DNA from: Pyrrhosoma nymphula
Lineage: Eukaryota; Arthropoda; Insecta; Odonata; Coenagrionidae
Assembly (NCBI GenBank): GCA_963573305.1
Contig: OY754329.1
Span: 63,981,084 to 64,045,083 of the forward strand
Direction: 5' to 3'
Length of the DNA stretch: 64,000 nucleotides
Under the pieces are notes generated by a model. The model ran no database searches and was not told the origin of the DNA. It saw only the letters and a list, made by a program, of their open reading frames with translations. Below, in pieces: positions 31,347 through 42,240 of this stretch (position 1 is its first letter; every line of letters starts with the position of its first letter). The position numbers were made by a program, and so were the translations under genes.

Positions 31347-32649
31347 TCTACATCTACATCTACAAAATACCCTGCAAGCCACCTCAAGGGTGTGTGTTAG
31401 GAGGTGAGTATTCACCAACATGCATTACACTGTACCCTAAAGTTAGTGTAACTACGAATAATTGTGCATTAGCATAAAAAGCTAATGCTTATCACGAGGC
31501 GAAGCCTCACAAGCATCCACTACATTGCAGATATCCTCACAATGGAGAGGGACCGCTAATATGCATGCATCTTGCAACCATACAAATAGACAGAGACTCA
31601 AGACTTATGTAGAAACATGCACGGCGTGCTGTTAGTACTAGGTAACAGATAAGGATTCAAGTATTAGGGAGTACTAATACTACTAAGAGCTACACTACCT
31701 ATCGAAAAGTCGAGATAAAATTCTCATTGGCAGCTGTTATGGTCCCTTATCGTTCGTGAGAAAAATGACATTTTAAATCTGTCTGTTCTGTTGTCTATTT
31801 CCCTAATTTTATTCTCATGATCTGATCTACCGTAGTATGTCGGATTTCTTAAAATATTATCAACGTCGTCAGAGAATAGACCGGTTTGGAACTTACATAA
31901 TAGATTGAGTCTAAATTTTAATCGACGGTCTGAAAGCTTTTCCCATCCCAGTTGCTGCAAAAGGTCAGTAACACTAATGAGATTATCATAACGGCCTTTA
32001 ACGTAGGTATCTTGCCGATCTTCGTTGCACGCGTTCTAACTCAGTTTACAAGCTCTTAAGGATCCCAGATACTGCCAGCATATTCTAAGTGGGGTCTAAC
32101 GAGGGAGAAGTAGCTGATTTCCCTAACTTTATCGTCGCACTTGCCTAGTGCTCTTTTTAAAAAATCCCAATTTACGATTAGTTTGACCGGTAATTTCTCG
32201 AATATGTTTACTCGACGAGAGATCATTAGCCAGTTTAACTCAGAGGTATGTAAACGGTTCTACAGTCTCTAATTTGCTGTTGTTTATGCAATAGCTGTTA
32301 CAAGGAGCATTTTTCTGTTTCCAAAAGTTCATATCAATGCATTTTTTTCAGGTTTAATTCTAGCTGCCACGCATCGCACCACTCCTGTATTGCCTCGAAG
32401 TCCTTAGTTAGTGCTTCCTTATCATTAAGGCTACCGATTTCTATATACACCACTGCGTCGTCTGCAAACAAAATAAAGCTTACTGTCAACTGTTTTACCA
32501 ATGTCGTTTATGTACATAAGGAACAGAAGTGGGCCTATGACACTTTCCTGTTGGACACCCGATGTGGCTCTTAGGTCATTAGAGATAGATCCATGTACTA
32601 CAACCCTTTGCACGCGATTGCTTAATAATTATCTAATCCAGGAAATTAC
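31347..32649 (-). mobile_element. CR1-like LINE, 5'-truncated copy B
   Basis: It runs from the tail (TCTACATCTACATCTACAAA at 31347) through the 3' UTR with the two hairpins (about 31465-31515), the C-terminal frame (LLFSDDV, NPTYYGRSDHENKIREID, KMSFFSRTIRDHNSCQ; 31724-31960) and the RPHLEYA and SWSKHI equivalents. It ends in the reverse transcriptase: about 32500-32600 encodes a motif-B block with frameshifts (GVQQESVIGPLLFLMYINDI) and a nearby FADD region shifted by one base. Unlike copies C and D it keeps the tyrosine of YIND. Multiple frameshifts make it inactive. The 5' end is truncated within the reverse transcriptase. Confidence 0.8.
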
Positions 32650-34917
32650 ATTCCTTCATCCAATTATGAAAATTTCAACCTTCTATCTTAGGTCCAAATA
32701 ATTTAAGAAAGCAAAAAAAGGAATTCTGCATCTTGATAAATGCTTTTTAATGGGCTAAATGTTTAAAAAATAGGGTAAAAACTAATTTTCCGGTTGGGTT
32801 TAGGTCACGAAAGATGTTCGTCCCAAATTTCGGCTTCCTAAGTCACCTTGAAGTCCTTCAAACAGGCATGACTGGGAGACAGACTAGCAGATAGGACAGA
32901 TAGACGAACAGATAGACAGACAGACGGACGACGGACAGAAGACAAACAGACAGGCAGACTAATAAGTTAGTGAATTAGTAATATGCATAGATATTTCTGC
33001 AAAGGGGTATATCATTTTCCGGATTTCGGAATAATTTTTGTGGTTTTAAAATATGCTTTTCACTCAGTTATAGTTATTTAGAGTGTCACCATAATGAGAT
33101 GGTACTCAACATGACTGAAATAACGAAAAGGTGAGATAAAATTACCGTGGGATTCCCGCATTTCCATAATATCTTTATTTGTACTGTTTGTAAAGAGGTT
33201 TAGTCATTTACTTAGCACTAATTATGAAGATTAAAGGACTTGCTTGTTCCAGTTGATGCTGCTTTCACTCCTCCTTTGGATTCCAAACTATCAAATTTTC
33301 GAATGCCAACCGACTTATGTCAAGGAACTCATTACCTTGTCTACTTAGAGATGGATGGACTCTAAATGACGGAATAGACATGCTGAATCCTGCTACAGGG
33401 GTTATATCTTCGTCGTGAAGCTGAGTCCATCGAATTACCAGGACTAAATATATATATTTTCCTTCGCAGGCCGTTTCGTGGCTTCAGTCTCCTCTTAGCC
33501 GCTCATGTCAGACAGATCGTTTTCACTGTCTTTATCGTTGCCATCTTAATTTTCACCTTTCGACGCCGTCTTCGTTTTCTCAAGTCAATTCCGAGAGACG
33601 ATGCAGTTTAGTGAGCAGAAAATCCGACAACCGGTGGTTTAAGGGGGACGTTCGTGTACATATTCACCTCTTTCGTTCCACGTTAGTCGTTCACAATCTT
33701 TATTTGCTTCGGCAGTCGAGAAAAAAATCCCGTCAAAACTTTAATTCCCCATTTAAATGGACTTTGATAGCGCTTGTGTGTTAGCGATTGCAGGTTCTGC
33801 AATATAGGAAGATTATGGATTAATTCATACCCTATCTATGTTGGCCGGATTTCTTTTAGGTTAAGGGAAATCGTATAAAAACAGAAAGAAATGGGGATTC
33901 ACTTACTGCATCATATGACGAATATAAACATGATGTGGTACTAACAAGGAGATTTTATTTGAAACACTTATTTAAAAGAGTTTTGAATTTCAATGCTCTA
34001 TGGGTGACAACAGAAATTTTATCAACATCCGTTGGAATAATCTTGCATGAGAAAAGAAGCAAAGAAAAAAAAATGAATTAAAAAAAATATTAAGCTATCC
34101 AATTGAACTTTAATTTTCTGTAATGAAAACGCTATGAAATACACATTCATTACATCGTTATTTAAGAAGAAAAAATAAAGCTAACTTAGACAAATACTTT
34201 ATTTATTGCTCGGATATTTGGATGCCACAGTAATTCCGTCTGGTAATATCCCCAGTAGAAGGTGGTTACCCCCTACGGTCACTGCATTATTTGTCAAGTG
34301 TAAACTTTCCCAACTATTTGTGGTAACGCGCATATCATAATACCTTCTTCAGAGTATTTAGTTTCCTTGCGTTGATCCTTTTTATTTAAATGGTTTGTTG
34401 TGTTTTTGAAATATGACGAAGACTTACATATAACTACGCAGTCTCTGAGTTATTGCGTAAAGTTAAAAAATATAGCGTTTAATTTCTTAATTAGCTCTTA
34501 AACTTTTGGTGAGAGGTGTATCTTCAATCTAGGTGATCTTACCTGAAATCTTTCAATTAATTCTCTGACCAATTTCTCGGCTGCCCCCTTATTATCGGCC
34601 TGTATTTACCTACCTGTGGTTAGACACAGTTGATGCTTTCATCGGCGAAACTGTTGGTGAACCATTTGAACCTCCAACATCAGTGCCATGCGTATTGGAC
34701 TCTCTGAAAACGATGTTTTTAATCGAAAATTTCAAATTAAGAGCCATAAAGTTTTCTTCTGGTTCTCATCATAGAATATTTTATGATGAGGTCTTCAATT
34801 CTAGACTTGACCATGAACAATGCACAGCCAATCATGAGTGGATTTCCGTGTTTTAACCAATGAACGTATCATCTGAGTTTTGAGTTCACCAATTGTTTCC
34901 TCTAGAAATTCCTTTTC
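32650..34917. other. No gene; one microsatellite
   Basis: No gene is recognised. Around 32877-32965 there is an imperfect GACA/GATA tetranucleotide tract (AGACAGACAGACGGACGACG and similar). The remainder is AT-rich and featureless. Confidence 0.45.
32877..32965. repeat. GACA/GATA microsatellite
   Basis: Imperfect tetranucleotide repeats of GACA, GATA and GACG over about 90 bases. Confidence 0.8.
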
Positions 34918-35042
34918 ATCTGCATCTACATAATACCATGCAAGCCAATACATGAGTGTGTGGCAGGGGTTAGTTAACACCAACATTCACTGCACCATAC
35001 CCTTCTAAGGTCAATGAAACTACGACTATTCATGCATGAGAA
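34918..35042 (-). mobile_element. CR1-like LINE 3' end, divergent
   Basis: ATCTGCATCTACATAATACC, ATGCAAGCCAATACATGAGT and GTGTGGCAGGGGTTAG are followed by ACCAACATTCACTGCACC and AAACTACGACTATTCATGCA, matching the 2.4 kb divergent copy better than copies A-D. The short 61-residue frame across it is incidental. Confidence 0.55.
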
Positions 35043-37300
35043 AAAACCATTTTTCAAGGCGGTGGAATGCTTTAAAAGGATCTACTAGGCTTGTCTCGCA
35101 CCTCATGCAAATTTAATTGGAGACTAAATTAGCGCATACAAGATTTCATCTTCATCTAGTCTACACCCCCCGAGCCGTCACTAGGGTGTCATAACTACAG
35201 CCATTTTGTGTGATTGTTAATTTAAAGTGTTTGATGCGTATGTATTGACATTTTACTGAAATTTATACGTCTTTCTTCGCGGTTATGCTGTGGGCGAGGT
35301 TTCGTGCGTCGGGCTCAAAAGACTTTTCACTAATTTTTTTGGCGTATGCATTCATTTTTTGAATTATTGGCTTTCTCCGCCGTTTTCTTTTTAAAAATAA
35401 TATTTTACAACTCTAAATTTCGCGATTAGCATTGAAATCGAATATTTACTCATCTGTGGAATGAGGAATCCCGGAGGGGTTATCGGCCTTCAGCAGTCTC
35501 CTCCCCTGTCGGGTCAATGGACATGGGAACCTACCAGAGCCGTCTTCGTTAAGTTGTCCCGATCATTTGAGGTAGATGTCGGGTGGGCAGGAGGATGTGT
35601 GGAGAGGAAAGGAAGTGCACTTCTCTGTCTCTCCCTCTGAGGCACGAACCCCGAACTCGTTAGATAAAGAGGGGAGATCATCTCTTCATAGGTATGGGGT
35701 GGTCGAGAAACTTGGTGGCAGCAGCCTACGCGATGCGTGACGTAAAAGAGGGAAAGGATGCATGCATTGCTTGGGTGGTGTCGGCTAAGAAACGGAAAGT
35801 TTCGAAAGATTTTCTTCAGCTTTCTGATATATTTATTATTCCTATTTTCCTATGACTGAATAGTTTATAAATGACTGATATAAAAAATGGAACTTGTAAA
35901 GAAATGAATAGGCTTGATATACCTGGAGAGAAGATTGTAATGAAGAGGTACATTGATTCATCTTCGGATAAACTACTTGAGATGTTGCCACCGTAAGTGA
36001 TCAGGCAGTAATTGACAATGCTAAACAAACAGTAGATTTGCAGAATAAATCAAGTAACGAAAGGTACTCAGGCATATAAGTAGTGATTGATTCAGCCATC
36101 CTATAGTATCACTACCCGGTACGGTGGATATTCTTGGATATTAGATTAACAAATCATATTAAGTAAAATGTATAGTTTAAGAGAAAATGTAGCAAAGTGT
36201 CTAGTTAAAATAGTACGTAACTTTGAACCATAGTTTTAAGAAGAAAATAGATTGAAATATACGATACGTTAGCTCATGGGAACATTAGAAGCCATTAAAA
36301 TATGCAGTCGGCCATATTGAATGGAGCAGTCGTGCAGTTAATACGAAAAAAAAACTGGTATTAGTTGCGGAAATCTCGCGGTACCATAATTATCTGTACC
36401 GTGATGGGAAATTCAACATGTAAATAATTTCCATATTGATAAAATTTGTGGGAAAATTGTGCACGATAGCTATGTTTGTCGGGTAATGTTTTCGCAAAAA
36501 CACAGGCTTCACTTTCGTGTGTACATGTGCCATATACTCTCTCCCTAAATCAATGTTTTAAACGATTGAAATCTGTTATCAGCATGATTTGATTCCATCT
36601 TTAATAATTATTGGTTTTGTGTGTGCTTCAGCTATACGATAGTTTTTTTTTCGTTTAACACCTTTATAGCATGTACTAATCATGATATTTTGCCTATTCA
36701 AAAATTCCACCTCGTTAAACTTGAGGATGAGTGTGTTTATTGATATAGCTTTGTGTATTTTTTCTGCTCTGTGATCGTGGACTAATAATTCCGTGGCACT
36801 CGAAGCTGTGATATCTCGTGTCCCAGCCGTGCACACACTCGGAACCCCACACCCAAATGTTTTATTAATGATTGAACGAATTTCTCTCCGCAAAACCAGT
36901 CATCTCGCCGTCTCGCCTTCTTTTGTTCTTTGTCTCCGGAGTCCACCTGTTGCCTCCAATCCGCGTCCTCGACCATCCCATAACTCTTCCTCTATCGCAT
37001 GAGATGCTTATCTCTCGGCGAAATCTCCCCGTCGACTTTTTCTTCCTTTTTGTCCGCGATTTCCACTGCAAGACTCCGAGGGATAGTCTCTTTCAGACAC
37101 ACCTCATTGGGCTTACTTCCGTGATTGATGCCGACGATACTTCATCATCATCATCTTCTTCCAGAGCGATTGCGATACAACCTTATTTTTCTTTTTTAAG
37201 TGCCTCAAGCATCGCCGTGGAAATGAAGTTCCGCGATTCATATGATCCCAATCGGCTCAGAGTTTGTGATTTCCCGTGCAGCATCTCGTCTTTTAAGTGT
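35043..37300. other. No gene recognised
   Basis: AT-rich DNA with a more G/C-rich patch at 35470-35780. The 147-residue frame at 36872-37315 has Ser- and Phe-rich composition without recognisable domains, and the opposite strand is also partly open there; I do not call it. Confidence 0.35.
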
Positions 37301-37410
37301 GCTCTCTGTCACTAATCGTAAGCCTTTCCACTTCTCTGTGCGTGTTCAGGTTTTTCCTCGTATTGAAGAGAAAATTTATGGGTTCTGGCTAGGCCTGCAG
37401 GATCATTGAC
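37301..37410 (+). other. Possible exon start, copy 1 of a duplicated segment
   Basis: CACTAATCG (branch-point-like), a pyrimidine stretch and GTGCGTGTTCAG precede GTTTTTCCTCGTATTGAAGA, which reads VFPRIEEKIYGFWLG. A similar segment lies at 42134-42235. Differences between the two fall mostly at third codon positions in this frame. It could be a duplicated exon beginning or just a repeat; the product is unknown. Confidence 0.22.
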
Positions 37411-38118
37411 TGAATCAACTGAAATTTAAAAATATTATGAGAGAGTTTTTCTGTCCTCAATCCACGACGACCATGATGGCGTTATTTTCTGACCCCCCAC
37501 TTCCTTTTACTTCAATTATATTCTATTAATGGCGAGACCTACATTCAGATAGTTTTGTCAATTCTACATACAAACCGCCATGTTTTTCTTTTCTTTTAAC
37601 TGACTAATCAGCACATTACTCATTATATTTGTGTTTATCGTCTTTGCGCGGCTACCAAGCACCCTTGTGATTGACACGAACCGTGATTTTATGTAGAATT
37701 AGCGCGAAAAAATGTGTCCCGCGCATTCTGAATGTATAGGAAGCGAGAGAGTTTGGAGTTAGAGATTGACGTGAATAACTCAATTGGAGAACGCATGTTT
37801 TTTTCTGCACATTATACAATATATATCGTATGCATTAAGTATATCGTACAGTATTGTGGCAGGTAGCCGGGCGCTCCCCTGGAAGGGGACGGTCTCTCTC
37901 ACTATTCTCATGTAGAGAGTGGATGTCATCCTGATTTTATATTGATTTTCGGTAAAAATACGTGCGCGTGTTATACTCGCTAAAGTACTGTATTTCATCG
38001 TGTTTGGGCATTATATGACCTCACGAATGCAATTGCTTAACTTTATTCGATAGCATTCCATAAAACATAATAAACTATATGAGAAAACGTTTCTGGCGTA
38101 ACTCTGTAGAAATTTTTA
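37411..38118. other. No recognisable feature
   Basis: AT-rich DNA; nothing assignable. Confidence 0.4.
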
Positions 38119-38194
38119 ATATGCATATTGAAAAATCACTTGGTGAAAGGATTTGAAGGAAAATCACTTTAGGATTTTTTAAACTCTCAGGATT

Positions 38195-38989
38195 TAGTGA
38201 AATTACAACGAGACCCTTCGTCAAACTTCCAAAAGCAACTTAAAACCACTCTGGCGAAATGTAAAATGGTGATTAATGAAACTGATAGTTTGCGCCTATT
38301 TCATATGAACCCATTACCGCCCAGATTTTATGGTCTTCCTAAGACCCACAAATGTATCATACCCATCTGACCCGTTGTCTCGCGTGTAACAGCACATTGT
38401 CACAAAGTAGCCGTAAAAGTGAATATGTTGGTGAGGAATTATTCTACATTCTCTGCCAAATACTCAGTAGAACTGGCTGATAAACTATTTGTTATTAAAC
38501 CCCCCAGCCAATGGAAAACTGGTATCTTATGGCGTAACGAATCTCTTCACCTCTGTCCCTCCCGATGAGGCTTCCAACATTGCCCTTGAATTGGTTAATA
38601 AGACTACCAATGACCCGAAAATTACCAATGAACTCAAAGCCCTTTTAGGTTTATGTTTTAGCCAAAATTATTTTATTTTTAACGGACGTTTTTACAAGCA
38701 TTCGGCGGGCCTCGCTATGAGGTCACTGATATCGCCAATCCTGGCTGAAATCTTTATGAACTATTTAGAATTACAACTGTTTGAATCCTCACATCCTCTG
38801 ACTAAAAACGTAAATTATTGGTTTAGATACGTGCATGATAATATTTGTATGTGGACGGGCACGAAACGACAGTTAAACGCTTTTTTGGTTGTATTGAATT
38901 CTTTACATAAAAATATTAACTTTACCATGGAATTTGGTGGTAGTGAGATCAACTTTTTAGACATAACCATTAATGTTACAAAAGACTAG
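38195..38989 (+). pseudogene. Penelope-like reverse transcriptase, dead
   Basis: Upstream codons (38195-38370) read PSSNFQKQLKTTLAKCKM, then NPLPPRFYGLPKTHK, the fingers motif of Penelope-like reverse transcriptases, before frameshifts and stops. The open part (38489-38989) has motif A as SYGVTNLFTSVP, where the family has SYDVTNLFTSVP: the catalytic Asp is Gly. FNGRFYKHSAGLAMRS follows (usual GLAMGSPLSP), then ILAEIFMNYLE, and motif C is RYVHDN in place of YVDD, so the first catalytic Asp is His. With two catalytic residues lost the copy cannot polymerise. The N-terminal part of the protein is missing. Confidence 0.85.
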
Positions 38990-38999
38990 GTACCACGAA

Positions 39000-39640
39000 T
39001 TTTCTATCTATCGTAAGCCCAGCTTTACTGACGTGATAATTCCAAGTGATTCTCATCATCACTATAGGCACAAGCTAGCTTCTTTGAGGGCAATGGCTCA
39101 TAGAACCCATGCCTCGGTGTAATTACAATAAATAGCGGTCCATAATAAAATGATCGCCACCAGAACGGTTATACCCAGGCTTGTGTTCATAACGTGATAA
39201 AACAGGTAGAAAAATCAAAAGCTATACAATTGTTAACTGTTCATCCCCCTGATCACAGTTTAAAAAAGTGGTACCCAATGCCATTTTTCCAAGGTGCGGC
39301 ATATAAACTTGAGCCACTTATATCCAACGAAACACATGGAGTATCATTTTACAGCTCAGATACTGTGGAGAAAATGCTTTTTAACTCCAAAGACAAATAT
39401 GTGAGAACAGACAAAAGTGGAGTGTAAAAACTGAAGTGCGACGATTGTGACATCTGTTATATTGGTCAAACTGGACGCAAATTCAAAGACCGAGTGAAAG
39501 AACACAGAAACTGTTTAATAAATGGGAATGGTAATTCAAACTTTGCAGATCATTTATGATTAAACAACCATTTTAGCAATTTTGATTATGAAATTTTATA
39601 TACAATTGACAAAGGCTATAAGCTGGATTTTTTTAGAGCA
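39000..39640 (+). pseudogene. Penelope-like GIY-YIG endonuclease region, broken
   Basis: After a frameshift the thumb region reads HEFSIYRKPSFTDVIIPSDS and HHHYRHKLASLRAMAHRTHA, then a stop. The next frame (39194-39427) reads YPMPFFQGAAYKLEPLI and SSDTVEKMLFNSKDKYVRTD, then KSGV, a stop where the tyrosine of the GVY motif is expected, and KLKCDDCDICYIGQTGRKFK, DRVKEHRN (39428-39510). This is the GIY-YIG nuclease with its YIG and conserved Arg and Glu-His. NSNFADHL, a stop and NNHFSNFDYEILYT follow. This nuclease normally makes the nick that primes PLE insertion. Three or more stops and frameshifts make it non-functional. Confidence 0.8.
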
Positions 39641-39955
39641 ATTTAAAATTGTTAACTGCCAAAGTATTTTATGCATTGACCATATGTTCTCCACCCATTC
39701 TCCTCTCCTGAAAATCAGTGTCCCCCCTTCTCACAACCTCCTACCCTCGTAGTCACCAACAATCGTCCTTCTCATTGTTGTTTTTTCTCCTCCAAAAAAG
39801 AACCCCAGATTGACTCATCCCTCCCGCTTCTTTAATTTCAATTTCCCAGGATTACCCTAACCCCCTTCACCCTCCCAACTCCCTCCCTTGCAACTCCATC
39901 CCCCTCCCACTTCTTTGACCTCCCTCCCCCTCCACCCTATAACGTATATACAAAT

Positions 39956-41682
39956 CTACATCTACATCTACAAAATACCCTGCAAGCACCTCAAGGGTGT
40001 GTGAGAGGGGTAGGTATTCATCAACACGCATTACACTATACCCTAAAATTAGTGTAACTACGAATTCATAACGAAAGCATAAATCGCTAATGCTTGTCAC
40101 TAGGCGAAGCCTCACAAGCATGCACTACACTACAGATATGCTCACAATGGAGAGGGACCGCTAATATACATGCATTTTGTAACCACACAAATGGGCAGTG
40201 ACTCATGACTTATGTAGAAAACATGCACGGCGTGCTGTTAATACTAGGTAACTGATAAGGATTTAAGTATTCGGGAGTACTACTACTACTAAGAGCTACA
40301 CTAACCATCGAAAACCTAGATAAAGGTCTCATTGGCCGCTGTGATGGTCCCTTATAGTTCGTGGGAAAAATGACATTTTAAATCTGCCCGTTCTGCAGTG
40401 TAGTTCCCTAATTTTATTCTCATGAACTGATCTACCGTAGTGTGTCAGATTTCGTAAAATATTATCAACGTCGTCAGAGAATATCCCGGTTTGGAACCTA
40501 CATAACAGTTTGAGTCTAAATTTTAATTGACGGTCTGAAAGCGTTTCCCATCCCAGTTGCTGCAAAAGGTAAGTAACACTAACGAGATTATCATAACGGC
40601 CTTTAACGTAGGTATCTTGCCAATCTTCGCTGCACGCGTTCTAACTCAGTTTACAAGCCTATCTCTTAAGGATCCCAGATACTGGCAGCATATTCTAAGT
40701 GGGGTCTAATGAGGGAGAAGTAGCAGATTTCCCTAACTTTATCGTCGCACTTGCCTAGTGGTCTTTTTACAAATCCCAATTTACGATTAGTTTGACCGGT
40801 AATTTCTCGAATATGTTTACTCGAAGAGAGATCATTAGTCAGTTTAACTCTGAGGTATTTAACCGATTCTACAGTCTCTAATTTGCTGTTTCTTATGCAA
40901 TAGCTGTTACAAGGAGCGTTTTTCCGTTTCCAAAAATTCATAACAACGCATTTTTTTCAGGTTTAATTCTGGCTGCCACGCATCGCACCACTCCTGTATT
41001 GCCTCGAGGTCCTTAATTAGCGCCTGCTTATCATTAAGGCTACGAATTTCTCTATACACCACTGCATCGTCTGCAAATAATATAAGCTTACTGTCAACTG
41101 TTTCACCGATTTCGTTTATTTACAAAAGTAACCGAAGTGGGCCTATGACACTTCCCTGTGGGACATCTGATGTGACTTTTACGTCATTAGAGTTAGATCC
41201 ATGTAATACAACCCTTTGCACGCGATTGCTTAAGAATTCTCTAATCCAGGAAATTACGTCGTCGTCTAAACCGTAGGATTTTAATTTTATGAGTAGCTTA
41301 ATGTGGGAAACTTTATCAAACGCCTTTTTAAAGTAAAGAAATATTGCATCAACTGGATCGTTATGTTCACTCGAGACTAAACTATCTTGGGCAAAAAGTG
41401 GTAATTGAGTTTCGCAAGATCTTCCCTTTCTGAATCCGTGTTGCGTTTTTGTTAACAAGTTCTGCATATCGAGGTGTCTCATAACTGAAATTACAAATAT
41501 AATTTCAAGGACTTTGCAAGAGATAGATGTGTGAGATATCGGTCTGTAGTTCGATGGCTGTTCCTTATAACAGCTTTCGAATATAGGAGAGACGTTTGCA
41601 ATTTTCCAGTTCATGGGTACTTTGTGTTCGTTGATGGATTTACTAAATATATACTGCACGTAGGGTGCTATTTCACAAGCTA
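39956..41682 (-). mobile_element. CR1-like LINE, 5'-truncated copy C
   Basis: The minus-strand order from the right is: KIANVSPIFESC, SNYRPISHTSISCKVLE, TQHGFRKGRSCETQLPLF, motif A AIFLYFKKAFDKVSH (the catalytic Asp of FLDFKKAFD is Tyr), WIREFLSNRVQRVVLHG, motif B DVPQGSVIGPL, a TAA stop where Y of YIND is expected, INEIGE, FADDAVVY-type motif C, then SSKHIREITGQTNRKLGF, RPHLEYAASIWDP and the C-terminus near 40329. The 3' UTR and tail end at 39956. It is inserted in the 3' part of a Penelope-like element and is 5'-truncated just before the fingers. Motif A loss, stops and frameshifts make it inactive. Confidence 0.88.
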
Positions 41683-41798
41683 CTCGGCCACCACACGATC
41701 AGATTTCTTGAAAATGGCACTGAGTTGCCGAAACCTGTGTCGGTTTTTTCGTAATTAAAGTGTGGAATTTTACCAAGTGATTTTTCAATATGTATAAT

Positions 41799-42133
41799 AA
41801 ACTATAATTGTTTATATGCAGTTGTTGATGTATTATTTTTACCTAATTAAATGAAAAACAATTTTCTCAAAAATTCAGCCAAAGAATAACATTAAACGTT
41901 CCTCTACTTGTCTCTCGCTCAATTTATAATAGTGTTAAATTCTTATATCAATTGACAGATGAAAATATCTCAAATTTAATTCTGTAAAATATCTGCTCTT
42001 ATCTCTTTGATATCAAAATAACTCAGCATTAAACATGCAAAATTGACGATTTTATATATTTCAAGATGGACTATGGTAGTTAAGATTAAGTTTGTAATTT
42101 TTCGTATGAATATGGCCTTGAAGTGTACACTAT
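41799..42133. other. No recognisable feature
   Basis: AT-rich flank of the Penelope-like element. Confidence 0.4.
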
Positions 42134-42240
42134 TTCACTAACCATTGTTCTTTGTTCTTTTATGTGCGTGTTCAGGTATTTCCTCGAATAGAGGAGAAAA
42201 TTAATGGGTTTTGACTTGGCTTCGGTATCATTGGCTGTTA
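42134..42240 (+). other. Possible exon start, copy 2 of a duplicated segment
   Basis: CACTAACC (branch-point-like), a T-rich tract and GTGCGTGTTCAG precede GTATTTCCTCGAATAGAGGA, which reads VFPRIEEKINGF before a TGA where copy 1 has TGG. Similarity to 37301-37410 covers about 75-100 bases. If it is a duplicated exon, this copy has a stop or a donor before it. Confidence 0.22.

Larger units (their letters stand above)
38120..41798 (+). mobile_element. Penelope-like element, interrupted by CR1-like copy C
   Basis: The left end (TATGCATATTGAAAAATCAC, 38120-38139, then TTGGT) is the reverse complement of the right end (about 41772-41796), so inverted ends flank the element. Inside come reverse transcriptase (38190-38990), a linker and thumb region (38990-39190), a GIY-YIG endonuclease (39195-39640) and a C/T-rich 3' region (39690-39950). 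The CR1-like insertion occupies 39956-41682, and the PLE tail resumes with CTTGAAAATGGCACTGAGTT, GCCGAAACCTGTG and AATTAAAGTGTGGAATTTTA. The inverted left end joined to an N-terminally truncated protein is typical of PLE copies. No clear target duplication was found. Confidence 0.75.
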
